A program made the translations under genes and the position numbers. This document shows positions 16,503 to 25,506 of a stretch of DNA of 26,319 nucleotides, piece by piece. The notes under the pieces were generated by a model that had not been told where the DNA came from, searched no databases, and worked only from the letters and a program-made list of their open reading frames with translations. Origin of the DNA: JAOUEA01 sp040511595 (lineage in GTDB: Bacteria > Actinomycetota > UBA4738 > HRBIN12); assembly GCA_040511595.1 (NCBI GenBank), contig JBEVGU010000097.1:1-26319 (forward strand), read 5' to 3'. Positions within the stretch are counted from its first letter, which is position 1. Every line of letters begins with the position of its first letter.

Positions 16503-17837
16503 ATGCGACGACGACGTACGGCGGCATCCGTCCTGCTCACCATGGTGGCCCTCATCGCCGTTGCCTGCACCGGCGGCAACGAGTCCTCGGACACAGGGAC
16601 CGCTTCGACCGGGGGTGAGCCGGTCGACATCACGATGTGGCACGGCTACGGGAAGGTCATCGACAATCAAGGTCAAACGAACTTCGAGGCCAAGTCGCTG
16701 ATCGACCTAGTGGACCGCTACAACGCGATGGACACGGGCGTGCACGTGACGCTCGACTACATCGGATCCAACGACCATGCGCTCGAGAAGCTGACCGTCG
16801 CGCTCCAGGGCGACCTGCAGCCCGACATCACCTACCAATACGGGACGTCGATGCCTCAACTCGCAACGGCTCCTGGCATCATGGACCTCACCGATCGCGT
16901 GCAGGACCAGGGGTTCAACTGGGACGATTTCTCGGAGGGCGCTCGCGCTGCCGCCACGGTCGACGGCCAGGTGTTCGCGATCCCGGCGCTGATCGACAAT
17001 CTCGCGATCGTGTACAACAAGGGGCTCTTCAAGGCCGCAGGCGTGGACGAGCCGACGCCGGACTGGACGTGGGACGACTTCCAGGCGGCGGCCAAGGCGC
17101 TGACGGATCCTTCCGAGCAGCAGTACGGGTTCGCGTTCCCGATCGACGGCAGCGAAGACACCGTGTGGCACTACGACGCGATGCTGTGGGAGGCAGGCGG
17201 CGACATCTTGAGCGCGGACAACACCCAGGCGGCGTTCAACTCGGCCGAAGGGGTGGAGGCACTCACGACGCTCCAGGAGATGGCCGTCACCGACACGTCG
17301 GTCTTCCTGGATCAGCAGAACGTCGGGAAGATCGACGAGTTGTTCAACGCCGGCAAGATCGGGATGTTGGTCACCGGGCCGTGGGCATTGTCCTCGTATC
17401 CCAGCGTCGACTACAGCGTCCAGGTCATGCCGATGTACGACGGTGGGTCGCACGCGACGATCGCAGGTCCCGACATGTGGGTCATGTTCGACAATGGGGA
17501 CGGCCGCGGGGACGCCGCGTGGAAGTTCATGTCCTGGTTCACCGCGGCCCAACAGGTCAAGGAGGACTCGATGACGAGTGGCCACCTGCCGATCCGAAAC
17601 TCGGTCGTGCAGGAGCCCGGGTTCCTCGACGAGTTCGACACCAAGTTCCCCGGGGAAGGTCTGTTCGCGGAGAACCTGGAGAACGTCACGAAGGCTCGCC
17701 CCGTGATCACCTCCTACGACCAGATCAGCCGGATCATGGGTGAGGCCGTGGTGAAGGTGATGCTCGGCCAGGCCGAGCCGCAAGCGGCGCTGGACGACGC
17801 CGCGGCGCAGGTCAACGAGGTTCTGGCCGGCGGGTGA
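16503..17837 (+). CDS. sugar ABC transporter substrate-binding lipoprotein
   Basis: This is a family 1 extracellular solute-binding protein of the carbohydrate (CUT1) type, 444 residues. It has a lipoprotein signal (MRRRRTAASVLLTMVALIAVAC, lipid-carrying Cys at residue 22) and a disordered linker rich in Gly, Ser and Thr. The mature domain begins VDITMWHGYG and contains typical stretches PDITYQYG, IPALIDNLAIVYNKGLFKAAG and MLVTGPWAL. The ATG at 16503 is favoured by GGAGG at 16492-16496; an ATG at 16485 is in frame and overlaps the SIS stop. It should capture an oligosaccharide or glycoside for the permeases encoded next. Confidence 0.93.
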   Translation: MRRRRTAASVLLTMVALIAVACTGGNESSDTGTASTGGEPVDITMWHGYGKVIDNQGQTNFEAKSLIDLVDRYNAMDTGVHVTLDYIGSNDHALEKLTVALQGDLQPDITYQYGTSMPQLATAPGIMDLTDRVQDQGFNWDDFSEGARAAATVDGQVFAIPALIDNLAIVYNKGLFKAAGVDEPTPDWTWDDFQAAAKALTDPSEQQYGFAFPIDGSEDTVWHYDAMLWEAGGDILSADNTQAAFNSAEGVEALTTLQEMAVTDTSVFLDQQNVGKIDELFNAGKIGMLVTGPWALSSYPSVDYSVQVMPMYDGGSHATIAGPDMWVMFDNGDGRGDAAWKFMSWFTAAQQVKEDSMTSGHLPIRNSVVQEPGFLDEFDTKFPGEGLFAENLENVTKARPVITSYDQISRIMGEAVVKVMLGQAEPQAALDDAAAQVNEVLAGG

Positions 17838-18784
17838 GGTCCAGCATGGCAGTGGTCGCAGGCTCGCCGCGGGGCGCGCCGGGCTTCGCCAGGCGCGCGT
17901 TGGGCTCCGACCACGTGGCCGGCTGGCTCTTCGTACTCCCTGCGGTCGGCCTCGTCGCCCTGTTCAGCATCTTCCCGATCGCCTGGGGCTTCGTGCTCTC
18001 GTTGCAAGAGGCGAGCCTGCTCTCGCCGGACCGCCCGTTCGTCGGATTCCAGAACTACGCCGACATCGCAAGCGACCCGCGCGCCGTGCAGGCCGCGGTC
18101 AATTCCGTGTACTACACATGTCTGTTCGTGCCGACATCGATCGTGATCTCGATGTTCCTTGCGATCGCTCTCAATCAGAGGATCCGCCTGGTCCGCTTCT
18201 ACCGGCTGGCGGTGTTCATCCCGGTGGCCGTCTCGACGATCGCGACCGGCGTGATGTTCCTCTGGGTGTTCGACGCGAACTTCGGGATCGCGAACTGGGC
18301 GCTCGGGAAGGCCGGGCTCGGTCCCTTCGGATGGTTCAACTCCCCGGAAGGCGCGATGCCCTCCCTCGCCATCATGACCGTGTGGGGATGGCTCGGGTTC
18401 GACACGATCATCTACCTGGCGGCCCTCCAGGGAGTGCCCTACGAGCTCGTGGAGGCTGCCGCCGTCGACGGCGCGACCCGCTGGTCCACCTTCCGGAACG
18501 TGACGCTGCCGCTACTCGGGCCGGCCACGCTGCTGTTGGTCGTGTGGTCGACCATCAGCGCCGTGCAGCTGTTCGACGAGGTGTACTTCGTGACGCGCGG
18601 CGGCCCGCTCGGACGGACGAGTGTGCCGGTCTTCTACATCTACAGGCTGGCGTTCACCAACGCGTTCGGGTTCAGCGCGGCGGGATACGCGGCTGCGCTG
18701 GCGTACGTGCTGTTCCTGGTGATCCTGGGGCTCACGCTCGCGCAGTTCTGGCTGGGCAACCGGGTGGTGCACTACTCGTCATGA
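17834..18784 (+). CDS. sugar ABC transporter permease (UgpA/MalF-like)
   Basis: A CUT1 inner-membrane permease of 316 residues with about six hydrophobic segments, the first at WLFVLPAVGLVALFSIFPIAW. The EAA loop that contacts the ATPase reads ELVEAAAVDGATRWSTFRNVTLPLL at about residues 200-224. The GTG at 17834 overlaps the upstream stop; an ATG at 17846 (MAVVAGSPRG), preceded by GAGG, is an alternative and would remove four residues. The stop overlaps the ATG of the second permease. Confidence 0.93.
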   Translation: MRSSMAVVAGSPRGAPGFARRALGSDHVAGWLFVLPAVGLVALFSIFPIAWGFVLSLQEASLLSPDRPFVGFQNYADIASDPRAVQAAVNSVYYTCLFVPTSIVISMFLAIALNQRIRLVRFYRLAVFIPVAVSTIATGVMFLWVFDANFGIANWALGKAGLGPFGWFNSPEGAMPSLAIMTVWGWLGFDTIIYLAALQGVPYELVEAAAVDGATRWSTFRNVTLPLLGPATLLLVVWSTISAVQLFDEVYFVTRGGPLGRTSVPVFYIYRLAFTNAFGFSAAGYAAALAYVLFLVILGLTLAQFWLGNRVVHYSS

Positions 18785-19659
18785 GCGCCGTTGACCTCCG
18801 CACGCTGCCGGGCGAAGCCGGGATGGTGGAGGCACCCCGGCGGCGGTGGTTGCCCTTCAGCCCATGGCACTTCCTCCTCCTGCCGATCGCGACCGTGATG
18901 CTCACGCCGCTCGTGTGGGTCGTGATGACATCGCTCGAGACGCTCGAGCAGACGAGGCACTTCCCACCGATCCTGTGGCCGGGCTCGTTCCAGTGGGCGA
19001 ACTATCCGAACGCCTTCAACAGCGTGGCGTTCGGGCGCTGGTTCTGGAACACGACGGTCGTCACGACGACGGTCGTGGCCTCCAACCTGATCCTCTGCTC
19101 GCTGGCCGCCTACGGATTCGCGCGGATCAGGTTCTGGGGAAGAGGTGTCGCCTTTTTCTTCCTGCTGGCCACCCTGATGGTGCCGGTCCAGGTCGTGCTG
19201 ATCCCGACGTTCCTGATCGTGAAGCAGATGCACCTGCTGAACACCTTGGGCGCGCTGATCGTGCCGAACCTCGCGAACGTGTTCGGTATCTTCCTGCTGA
19301 CGCAGTTCTTCCGGACGCTGCCGGTCGAGCTCGAGGAAGCCGCGCGGATCGATGGTGCGAGCCGCCTGAAGGTGCTGTTCGGGATCGTGCTGCCGCTGTC
19401 GCTCCCGGCCCTGACGACACTCGCCGTGATCCAGTTCATGTGGACGTGGAACGACTTCCTGTGGCCGCTCGTGACGATCTACAAAGAGAACGCGTTCACG
19501 CTGCAACTCGGGCTGATGAGCTTCCAGGGGTCTCATGCGAACGACACGAACCTGCTGATGGCCGGCAACGTCATGAGCATGTTGCCGATGCTGCTCCTCT
19601 TCATCGCCGCGCAGCGGTACTTCGTGCGCGGGATCGCGACGCAAGGCTTGAAGGGATGA
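18781..19659 (+). CDS. sugar ABC transporter permease (UgpE/MalG-like)
   Basis: The second CUT1 permease, 292 residues, partners the upstream one. The family features are the N-terminal segment WHFLLLPIATVMLTPLVWVVMTSL, the central ATLMVPVQVVLIPTFLIVKQM and the EAA loop ELEEAARIDGASRLKVLFGIVLPLS; the C-terminus ends QRYFVRGIATQGLKG, which is characteristic. The ATG at 18781 overlaps the stop of the previous gene (ATGA). The ATPase gene follows after four bases. Confidence 0.94.
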   Translation: MSAVDLRTLPGEAGMVEAPRRRWLPFSPWHFLLLPIATVMLTPLVWVVMTSLETLEQTRHFPPILWPGSFQWANYPNAFNSVAFGRWFWNTTVVTTTVVASNLILCSLAAYGFARIRFWGRGVAFFFLLATLMVPVQVVLIPTFLIVKQMHLLNTLGALIVPNLANVFGIFLLTQFFRTLPVELEEAARIDGASRLKVLFGIVLPLSLPALTTLAVIQFMWTWNDFLWPLVTIYKENAFTLQLGLMSFQGSHANDTNLLMAGNVMSMLPMLLLFIAAQRYFVRGIATQGLKG

Positions 19660-19663
19660 GCGC

Positions 19664-20788
<1,125 letters not shown>

Positions 20789-20828
20789 GAACGGTCCGGG
20801 CGTTCAGCGCACGTCCGTCCGGATCGCG

Positions 20829-21899
20829 TCAAAGGCCGGGGATCAGCCGCTGGGCGTTGCCCGAGTACACGGCGGCGAGCACGTCGTCGGGCAAGGCGAG
20901 GCTCGAGATCGCCCACCGACCTTGTGGCGGCACACGGTCTGGCGAGTACGGCACGTGCTCATCGGAGGCTTCGAGGAATCGGAACGAGACCGCGTACTCC
21001 TCCGACGAGGGCGGCACCCCGTCGCTCCCGAAGAGGATCCGGTCCGCGTGCCGTTGGATCATGCTCGCCGCCGCTCGCGGGACGCGGCCGAGCTCGGCGA
21101 CGCGGGCCGCGATATCGGCGTACAGGTTCGGGTATGCATGCAACATCCGGTCGAGCCGGTCGAGGTCTTCGGCGAGTCCCGCGACGTGTGCGCCGATGAA
21201 CACGACGTCGCTCCGACGCCCGACGAGCGCCTCGAACGAGTCGACAAGGGCGTCGAACGACGGGAATCGCTTCCGGTCGCCGAACCACCAATCGGGATGG
21301 TCCAGGAGCTCCTCGAGTCGCTCGTTCCTCTCGTCAAGCCGGTCGAAGAAGGCGAGGGGATCGCCGGTGTGGATCAGCACCGGGATGCCACCGGCGCCGC
21401 ACGCATCCCAAGCAGGATCGAGGCGCTCGTCGTCGGGCATGACCAGCTCGCCGTCTCGATCTCGGACGTGCAGACCGAGATCCTTCCAGACCTTCAGCCC
21501 GCGGGCTCCGTCGAGGATCGCGTCGCGAACCTGCTCACCGAGCCGTTCGCCGAAGTCACGGTACTCGCTGATGAACGACGCGTCCCACCGTGCGAACGTC
21601 ACGAACCTCTGCGGGTGCGCGTGATCGTAGCGAGCCACGTTGGCTCTGAGCTCGCCTCCCCACATGCCGTCGAGATTCACGGCGGTCGAGACGTTCGCGG
21701 CGTCCATCGTCGCGAGGAGTGCTCCGACGTCGGGAGCGGCCCAGGTGCCGGTCAGGCACCGGCCCAGGTGCGCGTGGGCGTCGACCGCCGGGTGCCGGGC
21801 TCGAGGCACGTCGCTCATCGGACGCCGGAGGACGGGCCGAGGCGTGTACGACCGCAGCGGCAGGCGGCGCAAGCGTTCGAGCTCTGGTTCGGCCTCCAC
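20829..21899 (-). CDS. amidohydrolase-family metal-dependent hydrolase
   Basis: A 356-residue TIM-barrel hydrolase of the amidohydrolase-2 type. The metal motif is H42-x-H44 (VDAHAHLGR), with VLIHTGDP and IGAHVAG supplying further His, and RILFGSDG the late catalytic Asp. The GTG at 21899 is preferred over the ATG at 21818 because LRRLPLRSYTPRPVLRRP before the first motif resembles the usual N-terminal lead of this group. No ribosome site is visible; a short ORF (21930 to 21901) stops one base before the GTG. It lies between the ABC operon and the glycosidase, so it may act on a sugar lactone, amide or aglycone from the same substrate. That role is inferred from position only. Confidence 0.82.
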   Translation of the reverse strand: MEAEPELERLRRLPLRSYTPRPVLRRPMSDVPRARHPAVDAHAHLGRCLTGTWAAPDVGALLATMDAANVSTAVNLDGMWGGELRANVARYDHAHPQRFVTFARWDASFISEYRDFGERLGEQVRDAILDGARGLKVWKDLGLHVRDRDGELVMPDDERLDPAWDACGAGGIPVLIHTGDPLAFFDRLDERNERLEELLDHPDWWFGDRKRFPSFDALVDSFEALVGRRSDVVFIGAHVAGLAEDLDRLDRMLHAYPNLYADIAARVAELGRVPRAAASMIQRHADRILFGSDGVPPSSEEYAVSFRFLEASDEHVPYSPDRVPPQGRWAISSLALPDDVLAAVYSGNAQRLIPGL

Positions 21900-22105
21900 G
21901 TCAGGTGGTGGTCCGGCGGCAATCGTTCATCGCATCGCTCGTCATCGCTCGCCCGTGGTGGTGGTGAGCCCCGTTGTTCCTCAGGGTGGAGGTCGGCTCC
22001 GACGCGGTTGGCTCGGACGCGTCGAAGCCTAGCGGACGGCAGTCGGGCGATGCGACATCCCTCGACCCCGGCCTCAGCCCGGCGTCGGTCTGCCTTGCTT
22101 TTTTT

Positions 22106-22135
22106 TTGCCCGTTTGCACGAATCTGCTCTAAAGT
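22106..22135 (+). promoter_or_regulatory. promoter of the family-4 glycosidase gene
   Basis: TTGCCC at 22106-22111 (-35), an 18-base spacer and TAAAGT at 22130-22135 (-10), matching the SIS promoter in both boxes and in spacing. A T9 run directly abuts the -35 box and may act as an UP-like element. Confidence 0.65.
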
Positions 22136-22159
22136 GCCTTTCAATGAGCGAAATCGTGC
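22129..22159 (+). promoter_or_regulatory. shared operator motif, copy 2 (upstream of the glycosidase)
   Basis: CTAAAGTGC at 22129-22137, six variable bases, ATGAGCGAAA at 22144-22153, then TCGTGC. It is identical to copy 1 at all nineteen core positions and in spacing, although the flanks differ. It probably makes the glycosidase gene part of the same regulon as the transporter. Confidence 0.6.
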
Positions 22160-22218
22160 ATAGGAGCTCGCAGCACCACCGAGGGGGCGCCGTGGGTGGC
22201 CCCACCTGGGGCGCATGA
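22144..22218 (+). CDS. candidate 24-codon leader ORF before the glycosidase
   Basis: ATG at 22144 sits eight bases after the -10 box, where the transcript should begin, and the frame runs to TGA at 22216-22218, one base before the glycosidase ATG. The predicted peptide begins MSEIVHRSS and ends PTWGA, with no recognisable domain. It is as well placed for leaderless translation as the SIS gene and could feed ribosomes to the glycosidase by reinitiation. Alternatively its ATG is only part of the operator and the ORF is chance. Confidence 0.35.
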   Translation: MSEIVHRSSQHHRGGAVGGPTWGA

Positions 22219-22219
22219 G

Positions 22220-23530
22220 ATGACCACGGTCACCTTGATCGGGGCGGGAAGCGCCGAGTTCTCCGCCGAGCTCCTCACCGATTTCCTCAGCGTCGACGCG
22301 CTGCCCGTCGGGGAGATCCGTCTCATCGACGTCGATCCCGTGCGTCTCGATCTGGCTCGCCGGTTCGCCGAGCACTTGATCGAACGGGTGGGCAAGGGAT
22401 GGACCGTTCGCGCCGACGTCGACCGAGGGATGATGCTCCCTGACAGCGACGTCGTGATCAACACGATCGAGGTCGCCGGCCTGCGGAACGTGCGTCACGA
22501 CTACGACATCCCGATGCGCTTCGGGGTCGACCAATGCATCGGCGATACGATCGGCCCGGGCGGCCTGTTCAAGGCGTTCCGCACGATCCCCGCATGGCTC
22601 GAGATCCTCGGGGACATCGAACGGCTCTGCTCCGGAGCCCTCGTGCTGAACCACACGAACCCGATGTCGATGATGGTGCTCGCTGCATCGCGCGTCTCGC
22701 CCGTGCCCGTGTACGGCATGTGCCACTCGGTGCACCAGACGGTCGAGCAGCTGGCCGAGTACCTGGAGGTCGACCCCGGCCGGCTCACGTTCCGCGCCGC
22801 CGGGGTGAACCATCTGGCATGGATCACCCACCTGTGGCTCGACGGCGACGACGCCTACCCGCTGCTGCGCGAGCGGAGCCTGTTGCTCGAGGTCTGGGAG
22901 CAGGACCCCGTGCGATTCGAGCTCATGGCTCACCTCGGGCGGTTCCCGACCGAGTCCAGCGGACACGTGAGCGAATACGTGCCGTATTTCCGTTCGCATC
23001 CGGAGACGCTCGCCCGGTACGCGCGACCGGGGTATCGCGGCGAGTCGGGGTTCTACGCGAACCATTGGCCTACGTGGCGCGCCGAGAGCGATGAACGGTT
23101 GGCGCGCGTGCTGGCCGGGACCGAGCAGTACGAGCTGGAGCGCGGTGGCGAGTACCCCTCGCGCATCGTGGAAGCCATGGCCACGGGCGAGCCCGCGACC
23201 GTGTACGTGAACATCCGCAACGACGGTCTCATCGAGAACCTCGAGCCCACCGGTGTCGTGGAGGTCGAGGCGATCGTCGACCGCGAGGGTCTCCACCCAC
23301 GGCCGTTCGGGGCGCTGCCGCCTCAGCTCGCCGCGCTCGACCGCCGACACATGGAGGTCTACGACCTGGCCGTGACCTCGCTGCTCGAGCGCGACCGCGA
23401 GCTCGCGGTGCAGGCGCTCATGCTTGATCCGCTCACCTCGGCCGTCTGCGCGCCCGCTGACATCAGGTCGATGTTCGAGGAGATGGTGGCCGCCGAGCAC
23501 GAGGACCTGCCATCGTTCCTGGCCCCATGA
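22220..23530 (+). CDS. glycoside hydrolase family 4 (alpha-galactosidase/glucosidase type)
   Basis: GH4 enzymes cleave glycosidic bonds by an NAD+- and Mn2+-dependent redox-elimination mechanism in the cytoplasm. The 436-residue product starts with a Rossmann motif (TLIGAGSAEF) and has LNHTNPMSM, the metal ligands C168 (GMCHSVHQT) and H198 (GVNHLAWI), and the IGDTIGPGG loop. The CHS variant and length point to the MelA/AglA-like branch, which often acts on unphosphorylated glycosides; true substrate unknown. An in-frame GTG at 22196 exists, but the ATG at 22220 gives the conserved MTTVTLIGAGS start. The stop overlaps an ATG of the cupredoxin reading frame. Confidence 0.9.
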   Translation: MTTVTLIGAGSAEFSAELLTDFLSVDALPVGEIRLIDVDPVRLDLARRFAEHLIERVGKGWTVRADVDRGMMLPDSDVVINTIEVAGLRNVRHDYDIPMRFGVDQCIGDTIGPGGLFKAFRTIPAWLEILGDIERLCSGALVLNHTNPMSMMVLAASRVSPVPVYGMCHSVHQTVEQLAEYLEVDPGRLTFRAAGVNHLAWITHLWLDGDDAYPLLRERSLLLEVWEQDPVRFELMAHLGRFPTESSGHVSEYVPYFRSHPETLARYARPGYRGESGFYANHWPTWRAESDERLARVLAGTEQYELERGGEYPSRIVEAMATGEPATVYVNIRNDGLIENLEPTGVVEVEAIVDREGLHPRPFGALPPQLAALDRRHMEVYDLAVTSLLERDRELAVQALMLDPLTSAVCAPADIRSMFEEMVAAEHEDLPSFLAP

Positions 23531-23556
23531 CGGACACGAGAGGATGTCGAGTCCAC

Positions 23557-23916
23557 ATGCTGCGCCGATCGATCGCCATCGCAGGGCTGACCGCCGCGGT
23601 CGGGCTCGCCGGGTGCGGGGGCAGCGACGAGCCGCCCACATGCGAGGACCCCGAGGCCGTCACGAGCGTCACCATGGATGACTTCTCGTACGCGCCCGGG
23701 TGCGTCGAGGCTCCGGCCGGCGCGGAGATCGAGATCGTGAACGAGGGACAGTCGCCCCACACCTTCACGGTCGAGGCCGAGGCGGCGGGCGCCGAGGTCG
23801 ACGTGCCGGCGGGGGAGCAAGCGACGTTGAGTGTTCCCGAGCTCGCGGCTGGGACCTATCGGGTCATCTGCACCTATCACCCACAGATGAAGGCGTCGCT
23901 CCGCGTCACCGGGTAG
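23557..23916 (+). CDS. cupredoxin-domain lipoprotein
   Basis: A small blue-copper-type protein, 119 residues, likely an electron carrier or copper binder on the outer face of the membrane. The signal peptide MLRRSIAIAGLTAAVGLAGC has a perfect lipobox LAGC with the lipidated Cys at 20. The cupredoxin fold shows SPHTFTV (first His ligand) and the C-terminal loop CTYHPQM (Cys, His, Met ligands), the short spacing found in amicyanin. An ATG at 23527 is in frame and overlaps the glycosidase stop (ATGA) but would add ten residues before the signal peptide. No functional link to the sugar genes is obvious. Confidence 0.85.
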   Translation: MLRRSIAIAGLTAAVGLAGCGGSDEPPTCEDPEAVTSVTMDDFSYAPGCVEAPAGAEIEIVNEGQSPHTFTVEAEAAGAEVDVPAGEQATLSVPELAAGTYRVICTYHPQMKASLRVTG

Positions 23917-23944
23917 TGCCGCTCGAGGCTGGCAAGATGCCGGC

Positions 23945-24523
23945 ATGCGCAGGACGAGCGCGTCGCTCGGCAGCATCGCGTTCTTCCTGCTCGCCCCCGC
24001 GATCGTGGCCGGCGTGATCCCCTGGTGGTTGACGGGCTGGCATGCGGGGCGGGCGTGGCCGGCTCCGGTCCGTCTCGTCGGGCTCGCCCTCGTGGCAGCG
24101 GGCGTGATCGTCCTGGTCGAGGCCTTCGTCCGGTTCGTCCGGGAAGGCCTCGGCACTCCTGCGCCCGTCGCGCCCACCGCGCGCTTGGTCGTCGGCGGCT
24201 TCTACCGCTACGTCCGCAACCCGATGTACCTCGCGGTGCTGGTGACGATCGCGGGCGAGGCGCTCGCGCTGGGTCGCCTTGTCCTGCTGGTCTACGGGCT
24301 CATCGTGTGGGTGGCCTTCGCGACGTTCGCCCGCGCCTACGAGGAGCCGCACCTCGCCGAGCGTTTCGGTGACGTACATCGCGTATCGGACCGCCGTGTC
24401 GGCATGGCTCCCCAGGCTCCACGCGTGGCGTCCCGAGGACGCCGCTCAGGGGCGGTCGCCGTGAACGACCGGTCGCGAGCGCGGCCGAGCGATGGTCGGG
24501 CGGTGGAGCCGTACGATGGATGA
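23945..24523 (+). CDS. isoprenylcysteine carboxyl methyltransferase-like membrane protein, apparent C-terminal frameshift
   Basis: The ICMT/PEMT-like family comprises small integral-membrane methyltransferases; the substrates of the bacterial members are mostly unknown. The first 142 residues fit: four hydrophobic segments, the GGFYRYVRNPMYLAVL motif at about residue 84, and EEPHLAERFGD. After D143 (codon ending at 24373) the frame yields an unrelated tail of 49 residues. Another frame resumes with YIAYRTAVSAWLPRLHAW and stops at 24464, the tail expected after FGD. One extra G at 24374, or two missing bases, would explain this. The gene may be intact in the genome with a sequencing error here, or recently frameshifted. 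The frame as given overlaps deoC by eight bases; the restored one would not. Confidence 0.75.
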   Translation: MRRTSASLGSIAFFLLAPAIVAGVIPWWLTGWHAGRAWPAPVRLVGLALVAAGVIVLVEAFVRFVREGLGTPAPVAPTARLVVGGFYRYVRNPMYLAVLVTIAGEALALGRLVLLVYGLIVWVAFATFARAYEEPHLAERFGDVHRVSDRRVGMAPQAPRVASRGRRSGAVAVNDRSRARPSDGRAVEPYDG

Positions 24524-25484
24524 CGTGACCCAGGCAGCCGAGATCACGCCTCGCCGGCCCGCCGGGCCGATCGCGTCCGCGGCGGAGGCCGCCCGCATCG
24601 TCGCTCGTGCCACCGCGGTCGACGCGGTCGGCCTCGAAGGTCGCGCCGCCGCGCTCGCCACGCGGTCGATCAAGCGCGAGTCGAAGGTGTGGGGACTCGA
24701 GCTCGCGATCCGATGCATGGACCTCACGACCCTCGAGGGCACGGACACCACCGGCAAGATCGTCGCGATGTGCGCGAAGGCGGTGCGACCCGATTCGGTC
24801 AGACCCGAGGTGCCGAGCGTCGCGGCCGTGTGCCTCTACCCCCAGCTCGTGCCCGTCGCCGTGGAGCAATTGCGGGGGACCGGTGTGGCGGTGGCGAGCG
24901 TGGCCGGCGGGTTCCCCTCGGGGCTCGGGCCCCTCGACGCACGCCTGCGGGAGATCCACGACGTGGCGGAAGCCGGCGCCGACGAGATCGACATCGTGCT
25001 GAACCGGTCCCTCTTCCTTGGTGGCCGGTACGCCGAGGCGTTCGAGGAGCTCGTGGCCGCCCGCGAGGCCGCCGGCTCGACGCACCTCAAGGTGATCCTC
25101 GAGACGGGAGAGCTGGGCTCCTACGACCGGGTGCGGCAGGCGTCGATGCTGGCGATGGCGGCCGGGGCCGACTTCATCAAGACCTCGACCGGGAAGATCG
25201 CCGTGAACGCGACCCTGCCGGTGGCCCTGTGCATGCTCGAGGCCGTGCGCGACTTCCGCACCCAGACCGGCCGCACCGTCGGGGTGAAGGTCGCGGGCGG
25301 CGTGCGCCGCGCGAAGCAAGCGCTGCAGCATCTCGTGATCGTGTACGAGACGGTGGGGCCGGAGTACATGGGCCCGGATCTCTTCCGCATCGGGGCGTCG
25401 AGCCTGCTGAACGACGTGCTGATGCAGCTCGAGAAGGAACGGACCGGCCACTACTCCGGTCCGGACTACTTCACGATCGACTGA
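24516..25484 (+). CDS. deoC: deoxyribose-phosphate aldolase
   Basis: DeoC cleaves 2-deoxy-D-ribose 5-phosphate to glyceraldehyde 3-phosphate and acetaldehyde. The 322-residue product is the long form with an N-terminal extension. The Schiff-base lysine is K222 in DFIKTSTGK, the second catalytic lysine K258 in VGVKVAGGVR, and the acid/base Asp lies in DEIDIVLN. The ATG at 24516 is supported by GGTGGAG at 24502-24508; an ATG at 24492 lacks a site. An aldehyde dehydrogenase follows after 22 bases, so the acetaldehyde released can be oxidised at once. Confidence 0.94.
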   Translation: MDDVTQAAEITPRRPAGPIASAAEAARIVARATAVDAVGLEGRAAALATRSIKRESKVWGLELAIRCMDLTTLEGTDTTGKIVAMCAKAVRPDSVRPEVPSVAAVCLYPQLVPVAVEQLRGTGVAVASVAGGFPSGLGPLDARLREIHDVAEAGADEIDIVLNRSLFLGGRYAEAFEELVAAREAAGSTHLKVILETGELGSYDRVRQASMLAMAAGADFIKTSTGKIAVNATLPVALCMLEAVRDFRTQTGRTVGVKVAGGVRRAKQALQHLVIVYETVGPEYMGPDLFRIGASSLLNDVLMQLEKERTGHYSGPDYFTID

Positions 25485-25506
25485 CGACAGATGGAGGGGT
25501 GAGCCA

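Larger units (their letters stand above)
21900..22219. other. 320-base spacer between divergent amidohydrolase and glycosidase genes
   Basis: Contents: a TAGGCT box at 22026-22031 on the minus strand that could serve the amidohydrolase; a minus-strand ATGAACGATT (21930-21921) similar to the operator motif; a run of nine T at 22099-22107; the glycosidase promoter (22106-22135) and operator (22129-22159); and a 24-codon leader ORF (22144-22218). No RNA gene or larger coding region is convincing. A 72-codon minus-strand frame here looks non-coding. Confidence 0.5.

Noticed and set aside
20789..20805. GAACG/CGTTC hairpin as a terminator between the ATPase and amidohydrolase genes
   Set aside because: Only five base pairs with a seven-base loop and no T-run; could be chance, though a terminator is expected in this convergent gap.
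21901..22119. 72-codon minus-strand frame in the amidohydrolase/glycosidase spacer
   Set aside because: It starts with Lys codons produced by the T9 tract and includes a His run; no ribosome site or protein-like pattern. Only its last nine codons are discussed as a possible mini-ORF.
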